The notes under the pieces were generated by a model. The model worked only from the letters and a program-made list of their open reading frames with translations. It did not search any database and was not told the origin of the DNA. Made by a program: the position numbers and the translations under genes. Of a stretch of 48,395 nucleotides of DNA, positions 15,378 to 24,480 are shown piece after piece. The DNA is from CF-13 sp035279665. Lineage in GTDB: Bacteria; Chloroflexota; Dormibacteria; CF-121. Numbering within the stretch: position 1 is the stretch's first letter; each line of letters opens with the position of its first letter. The stretch is taken from NCBI GenBank assembly GCA_035279665.1, contig DATEHI010000124.1:1-48395 (forward strand). Direction: 5' to 3'.

Positions 15378-16690
15378 ACGTTCGCCGCTGGTACGGGATC
15401 CGGCGACTGTACGAGCCCTCCTTTCGAGACCGCCTGCTGCTGCTGCTGGCGATCCTCCTCGGCGCCTATTACGTCACGTGGTCGGTGGTGCAATGGGTGA
15501 CGCTGACACCGGCCGCACTCCAGTTCGACTTCGTCAACTACTTCGGCGGGGCTCAGGCCGCGGCGCATGGTACCGATATCTACGCCGATTTCAAGCGCTC
15601 CTGGGGAAGCGAGGCGTGGGTCGTCGCCTACATCTATCCACCCTTCTTCGCCCTGGTGCTCGCGCCACTGACCTCGCTTGGGCTACTGGCCGCGGCGCGC
15701 ATCTGGCTGCTGGTCGTGCACCTGGCGTTTTTCGGCTCGCTGGCGCTGCTGCTGCGGATTCACCCGGAGCTTTTACGCGGCGGCCGTCGCCTGGTGCTGC
15801 TCGCCAGCTTCGGGTTCATGCCGGTCTACCTCAACCTGAAGTTCCAGCAGGTGGCGACCGTCTGGTTACTGCTGATGGCCGCCACGTTGTGGGCGGCGCT
15901 TCGACGTCGAGCCGGATTGGCCGGCGCCTTCATCGCGGCCGCGGCATCCCTGAAGGTCTCGCCCATCTTCCTGATTCCGCTCTTCGCCCGTTTGGGCCGC
16001 TGGCGCATCGCCGTCCTGGGCAGCGTGACGCTGGTCGGCCTCACGGTGGCCACGATGCTGGCCGCCCCCGGCAGCTGGCAGTTCTTCACCGTCGTCTTGC
16101 CTCGCATCGGGCTGGGGACGGCGAACTGGGACAACGGATCGATCGACGGATTGGTCAGCCGCGTCGCGCAGCTGGCACCGGGTCTCTTTGGTGGCGCCAC
16201 CCAGACGGTGGCGAAGGCGGTGATCGTCGCCGCCGCCGGCATCGTCATCGGCGTCACGCTCTGGCGCGCGGGGCAGCCGGGCATCACGCAGGCCTGGGCG
16301 CTCCGGCTCAGCGTCGCGGCCCTAATAACCGCGCTGCTGATCGTGAGCAGCGTGACCTGGCAGCACCACCTGGTGACACTGCTGCTCCCGATGGCGACCG
16401 GCATCGCCTGGATCACGGTGCGCCGGCCAGGCGCGCGTTATGGCTGGTGGCTGTTCGCCGCCTATGCGATGTGCTGGATGGACCGGCGCGCCTTTCCCCT
16501 GCCCGCCGACCTGCAGGTGCACTCCTCGGCCCAGGCGGCGCTGGTGCTCGCCGGCACGTCGGTCAAGCTGGTCGGCCTACTCCTTCTCTGGACCTTGCTC
16601 TTGCAAATGCTGCGCGTCGAACAACGCCTGGCAGCGGTCAGGCGACCCGACCAATCGGTGGCCGGCGCCGCTGCGCGGCCCGCTGCCTGA
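15374..16690 (+). CDS. GT87/DUF2029-like polytopic glycosyltransferase
   Basis: A 438-residue GT87-like protein. The N-terminal motif FDFVNYFGGAQAAAHGTDIY follows the first helix and carries the candidate catalytic Asp; IYPPFFALVLAPLTSLG and ASLKVSPIFLIPLFA are the other family blocks, and VTWQHHLVTLLLPMA near the C-terminus is the usual HH loop. About ten helices. It is third in the plus-strand operon (ATGA overlap with its predecessor). Its last 53 bases overlap the end of the convergent gene at 16638-17801, which is unusual. Confidence 0.82.
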   Translation: MNVRRWYGIRRLYEPSFRDRLLLLLAILLGAYYVTWSVVQWVTLTPAALQFDFVNYFGGAQAAAHGTDIYADFKRSWGSEAWVVAYIYPPFFALVLAPLTSLGLLAAARIWLLVVHLAFFGSLALLLRIHPELLRGGRRLVLLASFGFMPVYLNLKFQQVATVWLLLMAATLWAALRRRAGLAGAFIAAAASLKVSPIFLIPLFARLGRWRIAVLGSVTLVGLTVATMLAAPGSWQFFTVVLPRIGLGTANWDNGSIDGLVSRVAQLAPGLFGGATQTVAKAVIVAAAGIVIGVTLWRAGQPGITQAWALRLSVAALITALLIVSSVTWQHHLVTLLLPMATGIAWITVRRPGARYGWWLFAAYAMCWMDRRAFPLPADLQVHSSAQAALVLAGTSVKLVGLLLLWTLLLQMLRVEQRLAAVRRPDQSVAGAAARPAA

Positions 16691-17801
16691 ACCGCCAGCC
16701 GTACCAGGCGACGACGGCGGTCATGACGACGGGTCCCAGTGGAAGATCGAGGCCGCGCAGGTCGATGAGGAGCGCGATGTCCACGGCCAGCAATCCGGGC
16801 AACGGGTTTGGCAGAGCGCCTTCGCGATAGAGCAGGATGGCGAGCCACGCCGGGACCGCCAGGATCAGCAGATCGTGAGGCAGCGCGTGGGGCGAGGCGA
16901 GCACCGTGAGCGCCCCCGCGAACGCGGCGAACCCCATGACTGGCGCGGGCCGCCGCCAGGCGAGCACGAGGAGCACGGCGAGCACCCCTAGATAAAGGAT
17001 GATCGCAACCGCCGTCGCGAAGCTCGCCGGCAGCGCCGGTCCGATCACGCCGATCCAGGATTCGTTGAGGCGAACCGCGACCACCTGGTTCGCGCTGAGC
17101 GCGTTGTGGATCATCGCGATCAGACCCGCGCCGCCGCCAGCCAGCGGACTGAGCAAGAGCAGGCCGGCGCCGGCGACAGCACCCGCGAGTGACCGCCAGC
17201 GGCGGGCGGCGAAGAGGATGACGAGGTAGACCGGCAGGTACTGGGGCTTGACGGCGAGCAATAGCCCGGCGCCCGCCGCGAGCGCCGGAGAATCGCAAGC
17301 AAGCACCGACACCACCATCGCGCCCCCGAGGACAAGCCAGGCCGTGGGTTGCCCCTCGGTCAAAGTGGCCCAGGTGGGGATGGCGGCCAGCAGGCCGAGC
17401 ACCGCCAGTCCCGGCGCCCGCGGCAGCGGAAATGCGCGCTGCAGGAGGAGAACCGCAATCACCATGACGGCGATGGTGATCAGCTGCCAGAGGCGAAAGG
17501 CCAGTTCGATCGGCAGCAGCGAGAGCACCACGTATGGCAGCGCCGCGCCCAGGGGCAAGCTGAAGGGCAGTCGCGGATCGATCGCCCCGCCCGGTGCCAC
17601 CCGGCGCATCATGTCGCCCAGCTCGGCCTGCTGGTAGGGCGCGGCGAAATGGCCCTGACGCACGAGGGTCCCGGCGCTGTAGTTGATGGTGAAGTCGGAG
17701 CTCAGCCGCGAGGCCGGTGACTGCGTGAGCACAACCGTCACGCCGGCGGCCGCCAGCGCCAGGACCAGCGCGAGCAGGGCACGAGTCAAGCGCCGGCTCA
17801 T
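16638..17801 (-). CDS. GT87/DUF2029-like polytopic glycosyltransferase
   Basis: A 387-residue membrane protein with about ten helices. It carries the family motif SSDFTINYSAGTLVRQGHF after helix 1, then LPLGAALPYVVLSLLP, LLAVKPQYLPVYLVILF (the Lys-Pro block) and SPHALPHDLLILAVP (the HD/HH loop block). It is the last gene of the minus-strand trio 16638-20745 and starts within the end of the preceding gene (ATGA). Its C-terminal basic tail is coded antisense to the end of the opposite-strand paralogue. Probably a lipid-phosphate-sugar-dependent glycosyltransferase by family; substrate unknown. Confidence 0.8.
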   Translation of the reverse strand: MSRRLTRALLALVLALAAAGVTVVLTQSPASRLSSDFTINYSAGTLVRQGHFAAPYQQAELGDMMRRVAPGGAIDPRLPFSLPLGAALPYVVLSLLPIELAFRLWQLITIAVMVIAVLLLQRAFPLPRAPGLAVLGLLAAIPTWATLTEGQPTAWLVLGGAMVVSVLACDSPALAAGAGLLLAVKPQYLPVYLVILFAARRWRSLAGAVAGAGLLLLSPLAGGGAGLIAMIHNALSANQVVAVRLNESWIGVIGPALPASFATAVAIILYLGVLAVLLVLAWRRPAPVMGFAAFAGALTVLASPHALPHDLLILAVPAWLAILLYREGALPNPLPGLLAVDIALLIDLRGLDLPLGPVVMTAVVAWYGWRFRQRAAQRRRPPIGRVA

Positions 17802-19426
17802 GGCCGCACCCGGAAGAGCGCGGTCGCGTCCTCGAAGTCGATCATTTCCAGGGCCGGATCCGGCGCGAGCCGCGCGGCGAAGGCGGGGTCGGTGGTCAGC
17901 ACGTAGTCGACGCCGTTCGCCCGGAGGAAGGCCGCGCGCCGGGCTGCGCTCAACGTGGTGAAGAAGGCGAGCGCTTCATCCGACTTGCGACGAGCGTCGA
18001 TCGTCATCTCCGGGTGGCCGTTGAAGGCGCGCGCGCTCGTCTGCGCGGGGACGAAGATCCCATCGAGGTAGGTGGTCAGCACCACGTCACGCGCGGAGAC
18101 ATAGGGCTCGAGGCGAGCCAGAACGGCCGCCTCACCGTGGCTCTCGTACTCGGCACGGGGATCGAGACGGAAGGCCGCGATCCAGTACGGCTGCGCCAGG
18201 CTGAAGATGCCATAAAAGCTCGACGCAACCAGGGTGATGGCGAGCACCCGGCGGCGCCACCGCACGGTGCGCAGTCGGCGGAGCACGACAAGCAGGCCGG
18301 GCGCCGCGCAAAGACCAAACGGCACCGAGCTAGCCATGAAACTGCGACCGAGCGTGCCGCTAATCCCCGGCGCAAACATGAAAAGCGTCATGCCCGCGAT
18401 CCAGAACGCTGGGAGCAGCAGATCACCACGCAACCGCCGGCTGAGCAGAGCGATAAGGATCAGTCCGCTCGCCACCAGGTGCGACAGGACGAGGAAGCCA
18501 AAGAGGTCGCCGACCTCGAGCGACGACCGGATCACGCGCAACGTAGTCGGCGACGTCTGCCAGACCCACAGCAGGTAGCCCAGGTACGGCAGCTGAATCA
18601 GCGCCAGCGCGGCTGTGAACCAGAGGGCGCGTCGGCGGCGCCGCGACACGGACCACCCGCCGACCACAGCCACCGTCAGCAACGCCAGCTGCGGATAGAT
18701 CAGCTGCAGGCCGAGCACCGCCAGCAGGCCGGTCACCCAAAGACGTCTCAAGCGTGCGTATGGCACTGAAGCGCCGCTCGCGACGGGCGACGCCCGGAGC
18801 GCGACGACCATCGTCCAGCACATCAAGGCCAACGCCCATGACAGGTGCGGCGCCATGGAGATCAGGTCGGCAACGCTGCTGCCCGGCGAGCTCATCTCCG
18901 TCGCGTGGCTCGTCAGCGGGCCGATCCGGACGTCGCGCGGTAGCAAGGTCCCGATGCCACCGCCCAGCGCGCACAGCACGAAGGCCCAGCGCCGCAGCAC
19001 CCGCGGCCGGAAAAGCTCCCTCGTCAGCAGCGTAACGGCCATCAGCAATGCCGCCGCCGCCGCCAACCGCGAGAGGTGATAGAGCCAGGGTCCCGTGGCC
19101 CAACCGATGAGATGGGCGGGCCATAGGTACCAGGGATACAGCAGGATCCCCGGGAGCGACTCGGCGGTGTAGGCCGGCTGGAAGAGCCATGCCCCGTGCC
19201 ATCCGGCGCGCCACATCGATTGGTACACGTAGGCATCGCGCGCGATGACCACGTAGCCGGGAAACGCGCTGCCCACCGGCGCACGAAGCGCGGCGATCAG
19301 GATCGGTGGCAGGGTCAGCAGGCACATGACGGCGGTGAAGACGGCTGGCCAGCGCCACCCGGACGGGACCACCCGAGTCGGTCGGTCAGCCGGCTCTGCC
19401 GACCACTGCCGGCGTGCGACGGCCAT
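17798..19426 (-). CDS. Large polytopic GT-C-like membrane protein, DAxxYxxxM class (copy 1)
   Basis: A 542-residue membrane protein with about eleven helices and a soluble C-terminal domain of about 130 residues (VVLTTYLDGIFVPAQTS onward), probably outside the cell. The first large loop holds VVIARDAYVYQSMWRAG, HGAWLFQPAYTAE and LYPWYLWPAHLIGW. The same pattern occurs in the protein at 22021-23649, so these are paralogues. The C-terminal VDYVLTTDP segment resembles the tail of other GT-C proteins that read out a nucleotide-free sugar carrier, but no family is assigned with certainty. The start ATG overlaps the stop of the upstream gene (TGATG). Confidence 0.7.
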   Translation of the reverse strand: MAVARRQWSAEPADRPTRVVPSGWRWPAVFTAVMCLLTLPPILIAALRAPVGSAFPGYVVIARDAYVYQSMWRAGWHGAWLFQPAYTAESLPGILLYPWYLWPAHLIGWATGPWLYHLSRLAAAAALLMAVTLLTRELFRPRVLRRWAFVLCALGGGIGTLLPRDVRIGPLTSHATEMSSPGSSVADLISMAPHLSWALALMCWTMVVALRASPVASGASVPYARLRRLWVTGLLAVLGLQLIYPQLALLTVAVVGGWSVSRRRRRALWFTAALALIQLPYLGYLLWVWQTSPTTLRVIRSSLEVGDLFGFLVLSHLVASGLILIALLSRRLRGDLLLPAFWIAGMTLFMFAPGISGTLGRSFMASSVPFGLCAAPGLLVVLRRLRTVRWRRRVLAITLVASSFYGIFSLAQPYWIAAFRLDPRAEYESHGEAAVLARLEPYVSARDVVLTTYLDGIFVPAQTSARAFNGHPEMTIDARRKSDEALAFFTTLSAARRAAFLRANGVDYVLTTDPAFAARLAPDPALEMIDFEDATALFRVRP

Positions 19427-20745
19427 CAGGCGGCGATCCGACCAGCCTGGGCGGCTGGCGCGGGCGCGAGGCTCAGATCGCCGAGTGGGAGGACGCAGAG
19501 GAAGAGCGTGACGACGACGGCCGCGTAGTTGTCATTGAAGAAGCGGGCGAAGAAGGTGACGGCGAGCAGGACGCAGGCATAGCCGGACATCCAGCGCGCC
19601 AGTGTCGGGCGGCGGAGGAAGGCGCGGGCGGTCAACCAGAGGACCGGCACCGACGCGGCAAGCTCGAAGATTGCAAACGGAAAGGTATCGGTGCGCCGGG
19701 CGATGACGTGAAGCGAGTACAGCAGGTTCCCGAAGCCGTACCCGGCGATCGGATAGCTATCGGAAACACCGCCGCTCGTGTAGAGGATGACGTCGGTCCA
19801 GAACGCTGTCGGATTCGCGAGCAAAAATGGAAGGATCGTCACCGCCGGCACCACCACCAGCGCGGCGAGCCCGGCGACGAGGTCGCGGCGCGACTGCCCG
19901 GCGCGCCATCGGATGAGGAGGACCAGCAGGAGAAAGGGCACCGCCACCCAGGCGAAGGGTTTCAAGGCGACGGCCATGCCCAACGCACCGGCCGCCAGCG
20001 TCGGATGGCCGCGCGAGAGCAACGCGAGGGTCAGCAGCACGAGCGAGAGGAACTGGATGTCGGTGCGGCCGGACCACAGGTAGAGCGTGATCAACGGACT
20101 CGCATAGATGCCCGTCATGATCAGGAACCGGCGCTCGAGGCTGATCGGGAGCGCGGCGATCGCGATCATCCCGAGGACGGCGAAGGCGATCAGGACGGTG
20201 CGGTAGTCGAAGGGCAGCCCCAGGGCACCAGTGACCAGGCGGAACGGGATCCCGACCAGGATGGTGAGCGGGTAGTACGCCAGGTGATGAAACGCTGGAT
20301 TGGAGCCGGGTGTCAAATCCCAGCCGATGGCCGCCATCGGGGTGCGGGACCAGTCCACGCCATAGATTGGCTGTCCGTTGAGGAGGCGGTCGACCGCGGA
20401 TTCGAGCTGGAGGAGGCCATCGTGCTCGGTCGTCAAGCCGACGCGCGGGCGCTGCACGATGCCGATGAGCGTGGGGCCGACAGCGGTCAGCGCGCCAAGC
20501 AGGCAGACGCCCCAGAGTTTCTCGCGCCAGCGACCCTTCGTTGTGATCAGCAGTGCCAGCAGTAAAAGCAAGACCACGGTCGCGAGCAGGGCGAGCCCGA
20601 CCCCGTAGCGCCCGTGCAGCACCCAGAGCAGCACGACCTGCAGCCCGCCGAGGACGCCAAGGTATCCGACGGGGGTGGTCAGCCGGGCGGCGGCACGGGT
20701 CAGCGACGCCCGATGTCCACCGGCCGGCGGGGGGGCGCCAGCCAT
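19426..20745 (-). CDS. GT87/DUF2029-like polytopic glycosyltransferase
   Basis: A 439-residue polytopic protein, first gene of the minus-strand trio. After two helices it has HDGLLQLESAVDRLLNGQPIYG, the GT87-type loop with an Asp and a GQPIYG end matching GQPLY in the protein at 20804. Then come YPLTILVGIPFRLVT and ALKPFAWVAVPFLLLVLLI (the Lys-Pro block). GTG at 20787 would add 14 residues; ATG at 20745 is preferred because it leaves room for a divergent promoter with 20804. A GT-C mechanism is inferred from the family; the substrate is unknown. Confidence 0.72.
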   Translation of the reverse strand: MAGAPPPAGGHRASLTRAAARLTTPVGYLGVLGGLQVVLLWVLHGRYGVGLALLATVVLLLLLALLITTKGRWREKLWGVCLLGALTAVGPTLIGIVQRPRVGLTTEHDGLLQLESAVDRLLNGQPIYGVDWSRTPMAAIGWDLTPGSNPAFHHLAYYPLTILVGIPFRLVTGALGLPFDYRTVLIAFAVLGMIAIAALPISLERRFLIMTGIYASPLITLYLWSGRTDIQFLSLVLLTLALLSRGHPTLAAGALGMAVALKPFAWVAVPFLLLVLLIRWRAGQSRRDLVAGLAALVVVPAVTILPFLLANPTAFWTDVILYTSGGVSDSYPIAGYGFGNLLYSLHVIARRTDTFPFAIFELAASVPVLWLTARAFLRRPTLARWMSGYACVLLAVTFFARFFNDNYAAVVVTLFLCVLPLGDLSLAPAPAAQAGRIAA

Positions 20746-20803
20746 GACGACGGTGTAACGCCGAGTGTGAGGAACCCCTTCTCCCACTCGTTATAGCTGG
20801 GCA

Positions 20804-22042
20804 GTGTCGACGCCTCCCCTTACCGCACCGGCAGGCGCGGCCGCCGCGGCCGTCCGGAAGGTGCGGCCGGCCGTGGTCGCCCAGGCCGGGCTGGTCTCGT
20901 CGGCGCTGGCCATCTATGTCCTGGTGCTGGTCCAGGGCGCCACGCATCACCAGGACCTGGACGCCTACCTGACGGCCGGCCGCGCCATCTGGCAGGGGCA
21001 GCCCCTGTATGCCACGTTTCTCCACCACCCCTTTCCTGACGCGGCCTTGCGGCCTGCCTACATTTATCCACCGGCCTTCGCCCTCCTGGTGGCGCCGCTG
21101 GGGCTTCTTCCCGATGCGGCCGCCAACGTGGTCTGGCTCCTGATCGGACAGGCCGCCCTGGCGGCGGCGCTGCTCCTCACGCTTTGGTGGCTTCGGCCGC
21201 CGGCGTGGGCCGTCACCGCGATCCTCGGCGCGACCCTGACCTTCTATCCGCTCTGGATCGACTCGGTCCAGGGTCAGGCCAACCTTCCGATCCTGCTACT
21301 CGTCACCGTCGGCGTCGCCGGCATCGTGCAGGGCAAGCCGAGGTTCGGCATCGCGCTGGGCGCGGCGGTGGCGCTAAAGCTGACCCCCATCATCCTGCTG
21401 GTCTGGTTGCTCCTTGAGCGGCGTTTTCGTGAGGCCGCCTGGATGATCGGCGCCCTCGGCGCCCTCACGGCGGCGGCCGCGCTGGTTCGATTTCACGACA
21501 CGCTCGTCTTCTTCGCCCAGGTGCTCCCGGCGCTGTCGAAGGGGACCGCCTTCTACGCGAACCAGTCGATCGCCGGCGTGGTTTTGCGCTTCTTCAGCGC
21601 GAATCCCTACACGACACCGTGGATCGCGCTCTCCTGGGCGCTCCTGCTGCCGGCCATCGGGGGGTTCCTGCTGATCGCGTTCTGGTTCTGGCGGGCGGCC
21701 GACCAGCCGGCGCTGGGACGCGCGGTCGCTTTCCTCCCCTTGCTTGCGCTGCTTTCCTCCGTTACCTGGCCTCATCACCTGGTCATCCTGTTACCCGTAA
21801 TCTGGATCGGCGCCATCGCGCTCGCCGAGCGCCACTGGCCACCGGTGCCCACGGCCGGCCTGGCGGGGCTGCTGGTGATCTTCAGCGTGGTCGCCCGGTG
21901 GCCAGTGGGTCCCGCCTTCGGTCAGCCCGGCTTCCGTTCCGCGCAGACGGGTGATCCGATGGTCATCGTCGGCGCCAATGTCTTCTTCCTCGGAACGTTG
22001 ATCCTGTTCATATTCGCCCCATGGCTGCTGCGCTCCCGCTAA
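20804..22042 (+). CDS. GT87/DUF2029-like polytopic glycosyltransferase
   Basis: A 412-residue GT87-like protein and a good family match: DLDAYLTAGRAIWQGQPLY after the first helix (candidate catalytic Asp), YIYPPAFALLVAPLGLLP, ALKLTPIILLVWLLLERR (Lys-Pro-like block) and TWPHHLVILLPVIWIGA near the C-terminus. About ten helices. It begins at GTG 20804 and is divergent from the gene at 19426-20745, with only 58 nt between. The downstream gene overlaps its end by 22 bases. Confidence 0.85.
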   Translation: MSTPPLTAPAGAAAAAVRKVRPAVVAQAGLVSSALAIYVLVLVQGATHHQDLDAYLTAGRAIWQGQPLYATFLHHPFPDAALRPAYIYPPAFALLVAPLGLLPDAAANVVWLLIGQAALAAALLLTLWWLRPPAWAVTAILGATLTFYPLWIDSVQGQANLPILLLVTVGVAGIVQGKPRFGIALGAAVALKLTPIILLVWLLLERRFREAAWMIGALGALTAAAALVRFHDTLVFFAQVLPALSKGTAFYANQSIAGVVLRFFSANPYTTPWIALSWALLLPAIGGFLLIAFWFWRAADQPALGRAVAFLPLLALLSSVTWPHHLVILLPVIWIGAIALAERHWPPVPTAGLAGLLVIFSVVARWPVGPAFGQPGFRSAQTGDPMVIVGANVFFLGTLILFIFAPWLLRSR

Positions 22043-23649
22043 AGCGACCGGCGAGCGTGCCTCGGCCGAGCGCATGGCAATGGCCGCGCTTCGCGCTCGT
22101 CTTCGCCGCGATCGTGGCGCTGGTGTCTCTCCTCCCCTATCTCCTCGCCTACATCTGGACGCCGCCGGGCCATCACTTTGCCGGCTTCTTCTTCATCGCC
22201 GACGATGCCACAACCTACCTCGCGAAGATGCGCCAGGGGGCGGACGGCGCATGGCTCTGGAACGACCCGTATACCAGCGAGCCGCACGGCGGCGTCTTTT
22301 TGTTCTCCTTCTATCTGCTGTTCGGCCACCTGGCGGCACTGCTCCACCTGCCGCTGATCGCCGCCTATCACTTCGCGCGCGTCTCAGGCGCGGTCGCGCT
22401 GGTCATCGCCGCCGACCAGCTTTGCCGGCGGGTGCTGCCATCCGACGTTCGCCGGCTCGGCCTGGTGCTCGTGATCCTCGGCTCGGGCGCGGGGTTTCTG
22501 GCGCAGGCGTTCGGCAACCCTTCCGTTTTTGGCAGCCAGCTCGAGGCCCTCGACCTCCACCTCCCGGAGATCAGCGGCTGGTACTCGATCCTCGCGATCC
22601 CCCACTTCGCCTGGGCGACGGCGCTGATCATCGCCGCCCTGTTGGGCCTGCTCCGCATCGCCGAGGCGCCCGCGTGGCGCCCGCTGGCACTGACGTCCGC
22701 GGCGCTGATCGCACTCACAGCCATCCATCCGCAGATGATCCCGGTCCTCGGTGTCATCTGGATCGCCTATCAACGGGTGCTCGTCGCCTGGGGAGCCCGG
22801 CCCTCGATGCGCTCGGTCGCAGCGCAGGCGGTCCCCTTCCTGGCGACCACCCCGCTGCTCGGCTACAACGCCTGGATCCTCTTCCGCGATCCGACGATCG
22901 CCGAGTGGGCACGCCAGTGGCGACACCAGGCACCCGGCCCCGTCAGCCTCGCGCTCAGCCTGGGCCTGCCGTTGCTGGCTGCCATTCTCGGAATGGTGAT
23001 CGCCGTGCGGCGGCGCGACCGGGGTCTTGCGCTCCTGTTCGTCTGGCCACCGCTGGTGATCGCGCTGCTCTACCTGCCCAACATCGCCAACATCCAGCGA
23101 CGGCTGCTCGACGCGCTCTACGTCCCGATCGGGGTGCTGGCCGCGGTCGGCATCAGGACGGTGACCTCGCGCCTGCTGCGCGCCCGCGGTCGCCGGATCC
23201 AGGCCATGCTGGTGACGGCCTGCTGCCTCTCATCGGCCCTGGTGCTGGCGATCGCGCTGCGGTTCGCGTCGGGCGCGTTCACGGAAGCCTACATCGGGGG
23301 CGATGCCTGGCAGGCGATGCAATGGCTCTCGGCCCATCACCTGCAAAGCGACCGGGCCCTCTCCTCACCGGGGGCCGGCCAGCTGCTCCCCGCCTGGGCC
23401 GGTGTTCCCGTCTATGTCGGTCATTACAGCGAGACGCTCGATTACTTCCAGAAAATCCGCAACGTGGGCGCGGTCTTGAAGGCGGGCCAGCCTCAGTCGA
23501 CGGTGCGCAGCTTCCTTCACGACAACGGCATCACGCTTCTCTATTGGGGACCGGATGAGGCGTTGACCGGCTACCAGCCGAACGACCAGCCCTTCCTTCA
23601 GCCCGTCCACCAGGACGGAGCGGTCACCATCTACCGTGTCGAGCCTTAG
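22021..23649 (+). CDS. Large polytopic GT-C-like membrane protein, DAxxYxxxM class (copy 2)
   Basis: A 542-residue paralogue of 17798-19426 with the same length and layout. FFIADDATTYLAKMRQG, DGAWLWNDPYTSE and FYLLFGHLAAL lie in the first outside loop; about eleven helices and a soluble C-terminal part with YVGHYSETLDYFQKIRN and LLYWGPDEALTG follow. The double Asp and the conserved Tyr/Met spacing make it a GT-C candidate; no characterised family could be named. ATG at 22021 lies inside the end of the previous gene, so the pair is probably translationally coupled. A long hairpin lies just downstream between the convergent genes. Confidence 0.7.
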   Translation: MAAALPLKRPASVPRPSAWQWPRFALVFAAIVALVSLLPYLLAYIWTPPGHHFAGFFFIADDATTYLAKMRQGADGAWLWNDPYTSEPHGGVFLFSFYLLFGHLAALLHLPLIAAYHFARVSGAVALVIAADQLCRRVLPSDVRRLGLVLVILGSGAGFLAQAFGNPSVFGSQLEALDLHLPEISGWYSILAIPHFAWATALIIAALLGLLRIAEAPAWRPLALTSAALIALTAIHPQMIPVLGVIWIAYQRVLVAWGARPSMRSVAAQAVPFLATTPLLGYNAWILFRDPTIAEWARQWRHQAPGPVSLALSLGLPLLAAILGMVIAVRRRDRGLALLFVWPPLVIALLYLPNIANIQRRLLDALYVPIGVLAAVGIRTVTSRLLRARGRRIQAMLVTACCLSSALVLAIALRFASGAFTEAYIGGDAWQAMQWLSAHHLQSDRALSSPGAGQLLPAWAGVPVYVGHYSETLDYFQKIRNVGAVLKAGQPQSTVRSFLHDNGITLLYWGPDEALTGYQPNDQPFLQPVHQDGAVTIYRVEP

Positions 23650-23666
23650 TTAAAGAACAGCGAGCC

Positions 23667-23718
23667 GCCGGGCCAGCTGCGCGTTCGCGCGATAGGTCGC
23701 TGGACGCACCGGCCCGGC
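23667..23718. terminator. Possible bidirectional terminator or structured spacer
   Basis: GCCGGGCC (23667-23674) pairs with GGCCCGGC (23711-23718), and GCGC-GTTC-GCGC forms a hairpin inside the loop. It lies in the 72-nt gap between two convergent genes. No T-tract follows on either strand, so Rho-independent action is doubtful. Confidence 0.35.
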
Positions 23719-23721
23719 TAA

Positions 23722-24480
23722 TTAGGCCGACGCCTGGTGTTGGTCGTCCCGGACGCCTGGCGTGGGGTGCTTACGCACACGTCCCGGGATGGCAAGCAGC
23801 TCGAGGAACATCATGGTCGAGTGCCGGATCGGGTGCACCCGGCTCTGCGGTGAGTTGATCCAGCGAGTCGGCACCTCCACGATCTGGTAGCCGGCGCGCT
23901 GCGCCCGATACAGCACCTCGACGTCGAAGCCAAACCCGCGCGTCTGGAGCATGGGAAAGACGCGGTCGGCGACTTCCGCGGTGAAGGCCTTGAATCCGCA
24001 CTGTGTGTCATGCACGCCGCCGAGCACGAAAATCCGCACCAGCCGGTTAAAGATCTTTCCCATCGTTTCCCGGTACCAGGGCTGATGTAGCTCCACCTGT
24101 GAGTCGCGCAGGCCACGCGAGGCGATCGCCACGCCCGCGCCGGCGCGGAGGGGACGCAAGAGCTTCTCCATGTCGTCGATCGGGACACTGAGATCGGCAT
24201 CGCTGAAGATCCGGTAGCGCCCGCCCGCGGCAGCCATCCCGAGACGAACGGCGTTCCCCTTGCCGCCGTTGCGCTCCGCCTCCACCAGGCGCAGCTGCGG
24301 CCAGCGAGCGGCGCGCTCTCGCACCACCTGCGCGGTTGCGTCACGGCTGCCGTCGTCCACCACGATCACCTCGGTGGGAGTGCCGGTCGAGGCCAGGTGC
24401 CGCTCAACCCGGTCGAGCGTCGCCGGCAGTCGAAGCGCCTCGTTGAAGGCCGGGATCACGATCGAGATCTCGGGCGTCAT
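23722..24480 (-). CDS. GT2 glycosyltransferase, polyprenyl-phosphate-sugar synthase type (A)
   Basis: A 252-residue soluble GT-A enzyme of family 2. The N-terminus SIVIPAFNEALRLPATLD and VIVVDDGSRD are the nucleotide-sugar site; SDADLSVPIDDMEKLL holds the DxD metal site; GFGFDVEVLYRAQRAGYQI carries the acceptor/base region. The pattern is closest to ALG5/dolichyl-phosphate glucosyltransferase and DPM1-like enzymes that load a sugar onto polyprenyl phosphate. There is no C-terminal membrane domain. Its start overlaps the stop of the second GT2 (ATGA). It could supply donor lipid to the GT-C proteins in this island; that link is inferred. Confidence 0.9.
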   Translation of the reverse strand: MTPEISIVIPAFNEALRLPATLDRVERHLASTGTPTEVIVVDDGSRDATAQVVRERAARWPQLRLVEAERNGGKGNAVRLGMAAAGGRYRIFSDADLSVPIDDMEKLLRPLRAGAGVAIASRGLRDSQVELHQPWYRETMGKIFNRLVRIFVLGGVHDTQCGFKAFTAEVADRVFPMLQTRGFGFDVEVLYRAQRAGYQIVEVPTRWINSPQSRVHPIRHSTMMFLELLAIPGRVRKHPTPGVRDDQHQASA

